Source: Chloroflexota bacterium (GTDB lineage: Bacteria > Chloroflexota > Anaerolineae > Ardenticatenales > Ardenticatenaceae). From it: a stretch of DNA of 24,316 bases. Under the pieces are notes generated by a model. It saw only the letters and a program-made list of their open reading frames with translations. It had not been told where the DNA came from and ran no database searches. The DNA lies in the NCBI GenBank assembly GCA_003520455.1, contig DOUV01000872.1:1-24316 (forward strand), in the 5' to 3' direction. The position numbers and the translations under genes are program-made. Shown here piece after piece: positions 24,101-24,316 of the stretch (position 1 is its first letter; every line of letters starts with the position of its first letter).

Positions 24101-24316
24101 GAGTGGCATCGGCGACGCGGCGCGCTACAAGGTCTATCGCAGTCCGGTGACCGGTGGTGGCTACGAGGCCATCGCGACGACAGCCACCACCGCCTACACC
24201 GACACGAGCACGGTTTCTGGACAACGCGCCTACTACGTCGTCCGCGCGGTTGACGCTGCCGGCAACGAGGGCGCCGCCGCCAACGAGGCCACGGCGCTGC
24301 CGTCCGCCCTGGTCGG
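21129..24316 (+). CDS. Secreted GH13 amylopullulanase-type alpha-glucanase, 3' end outside window
   Basis: The frame is open from the ATG at 21129 to the window edge (at least 1062 residues); AAGGAG lies eight bases upstream. A signal peptide is visible (RR at 3-4, hydrophobic 9-23, likely cut after VSA near 32). Two similar X25/pullulanase-type repeats follow at about 40-130 and 137-235, each with S-F-x-S-E-x-G-C-x-G-D-W and later W-x-E-N-Y-G. A beta-rich N-domain covers about 240-375 and the GH13 barrel starts at AVVYQIFPDRF (about 388). Catalytic regions are DGVFNHV (Asp533), GWRLDVMGD (nucleophile Asp638), IIGELW (acid/base Glu669) and LLDSHDTER (His748, Asp749). A C-terminal beta domain and a fibronectin-III domain (about 970-1055) follow. 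It would degrade starch, pullulan or related alpha-glucans outside the cell. Confidence 0.92.
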   Translation, partial: MPRRAVVPDLFALLSLVASFLPGPSSVAPVSANHTPAPTSVTVAGSFESEVGCPGDWQPACATTHLNYDTNDDVWQGSWAIPAGSYEYKAALNDRWDENYGLHAAQNGANSPLSFASPTSVKFYYDHKSHWVTDNQSSVIATVPGSFQSELGCSGDWDPGCLRSWLEDPDGDGIYRFATTALPVGSYEAKVAINEGWTENYGQGGVLNGANIAFTVPRTGAPVTFRYDPASHILSVSAGHDHDNNVEYFGLGHNSRDALYRVPFGAITPGTALTLRFRTYHTDVTGVRVRFYDTVGSHEVFQDMTLAAGEVSCYDPSQPNERCDLWQTVYTPPQTTTLYYRFIITDGTATAYYADDAFKDGGWGQATPTPVDNSYAVTVYSPDFTPIAWMRDAVVYQIFPDRFRNGNPGNDPGPSEPRYGYPPTPEDQIVRKGWDDLPEGFCRSYDDPAQPCDEQPRGRDFFGGDLQGVTARLDFLQALGVTAIYFNPIFEAASNHLYDTRDYTEIAHFLGSQEDWQRLVSAADARGIKIILDGVFNHVSSDSPSFDRYGHFAIVGACENPGSPFRSWFFFHDVAPGTGPCVASNGTPNAATYDAWLGFDSLAVLNKNNPAVRALIYSAPDAVARLWLDRGASGWRLDVMGDLSFPDDFWQGFRSAVKATDPEAPIIGELWKKQEVLPKIHGNQADTAMNYRFRNAILGFFGRVDDKGFADDGQSDQPPSLFASKLLSTREDYPDATYYTLLNLLDSHDTERILWSLTPGKENREEKEFNAGNVAAGKARLRLAALVQMTIPGAPTIYSGDEVGVTGDDDPDDRRTLPWLDQSASTLYLPIVASNAGPGSPGPVAAQAGEDYGVGGDRSLLEYYRRLTGLRHSREVFRSGELTFLLTDDAGRTLAYLMRTRNDAALVAINRNSIQQTLTISVTGRLPDIVRFTDALSGQTGIAASAGILTLTLPALGAAVLLPVAGQDLTPPAASANLSATAASGQVALSWSGIGDAARYKVYRSPVTGGGYEAIATTATTAYTDTSTVSGQRAYYVVRAVDAAGNEGAAANEATALPSALV

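Noticed and set aside
1..24316. CRISPR arrays, tRNA or rRNA genes
   Set aside because: No regularly spaced repeats, cloverleaf or rRNA-like stretches were recognised by eye.

Overview
The window is GC-rich bacterial DNA with tightly packed genes. The gene content fits an uncultured Chloroflexota-like bacterium: intracellular GH38/GH84/GH2 glycosidases without SusC/D partners, an X25-containing amylopullulanase, and a near-leaderless leader peptide. This taxonomic guess is low-confidence inference, because no rRNA or other phylogenetic marker is present.

Layout. Positions 1-267 hold a decayed C-terminal remnant of an ISAs1-family transposase, followed by a small terminator-like hairpin and about 480 bp with no convincing gene. 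From 798 to 16337 there is one long plus-strand glycan-degradation cluster: a TIM-barrel glycosidase (GH31/GH36-like), a GH38 alpha-mannosidase, a GH84 beta-N-acetylglucosaminidase, a six-hairpin glycosidase resembling amylo-alpha-1,6-glucosidase, a second GH38 that has lost its C-terminus, a third GH38, a broken GH2 beta-mannosidase, an Asp/Glu-racemase-like protein and a hydroxypyruvate isomerase-like TIM barrel. A strong intrinsic terminator follows at 16387-16417. None of these enzymes shows a signal peptide, so they probably act in the cytoplasm on imported mannose- and GlcNAc-containing oligosaccharides. No transporter or regulator lies in the window.

On the minus strand (20800 down to 16514) is a sulfate-assimilation operon: sulfite reductase (cysI), ATP sulfurylase (sat) and an iron-sulfur APS reductase (cysH). 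Together they carry sulfate through APS and sulfite to sulfide, the precursor of cysteine. Its roughly 435-nt leader is the most exciting part of the window. A sigma70-like promoter at 20772-20800 is followed by two consecutive short ORFs, each with a cluster of cysteine codons (CCC and CLCCC). Each ORF is followed, after exactly 59 nt, by an intrinsic-terminator hairpin with a U-tract. This looks like a tandem cysteine-sensing attenuator controlling the sulfur operon.

At the right, 21129 to the window end, is a secreted modular GH13 amylopullulanase-type protein. It has a signal peptide, two X25-type repeats, an N-domain, a catalytic barrel, a C-terminal beta domain and a fibronectin-III domain, and it is cut by the window edge. 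It is divergent from the sulfur operon.

Three places in the glycosidase cluster (about 10605, 13960 and 14580-14660) look like internal deletions with frame changes. They are either real gene decay or assembly scars.
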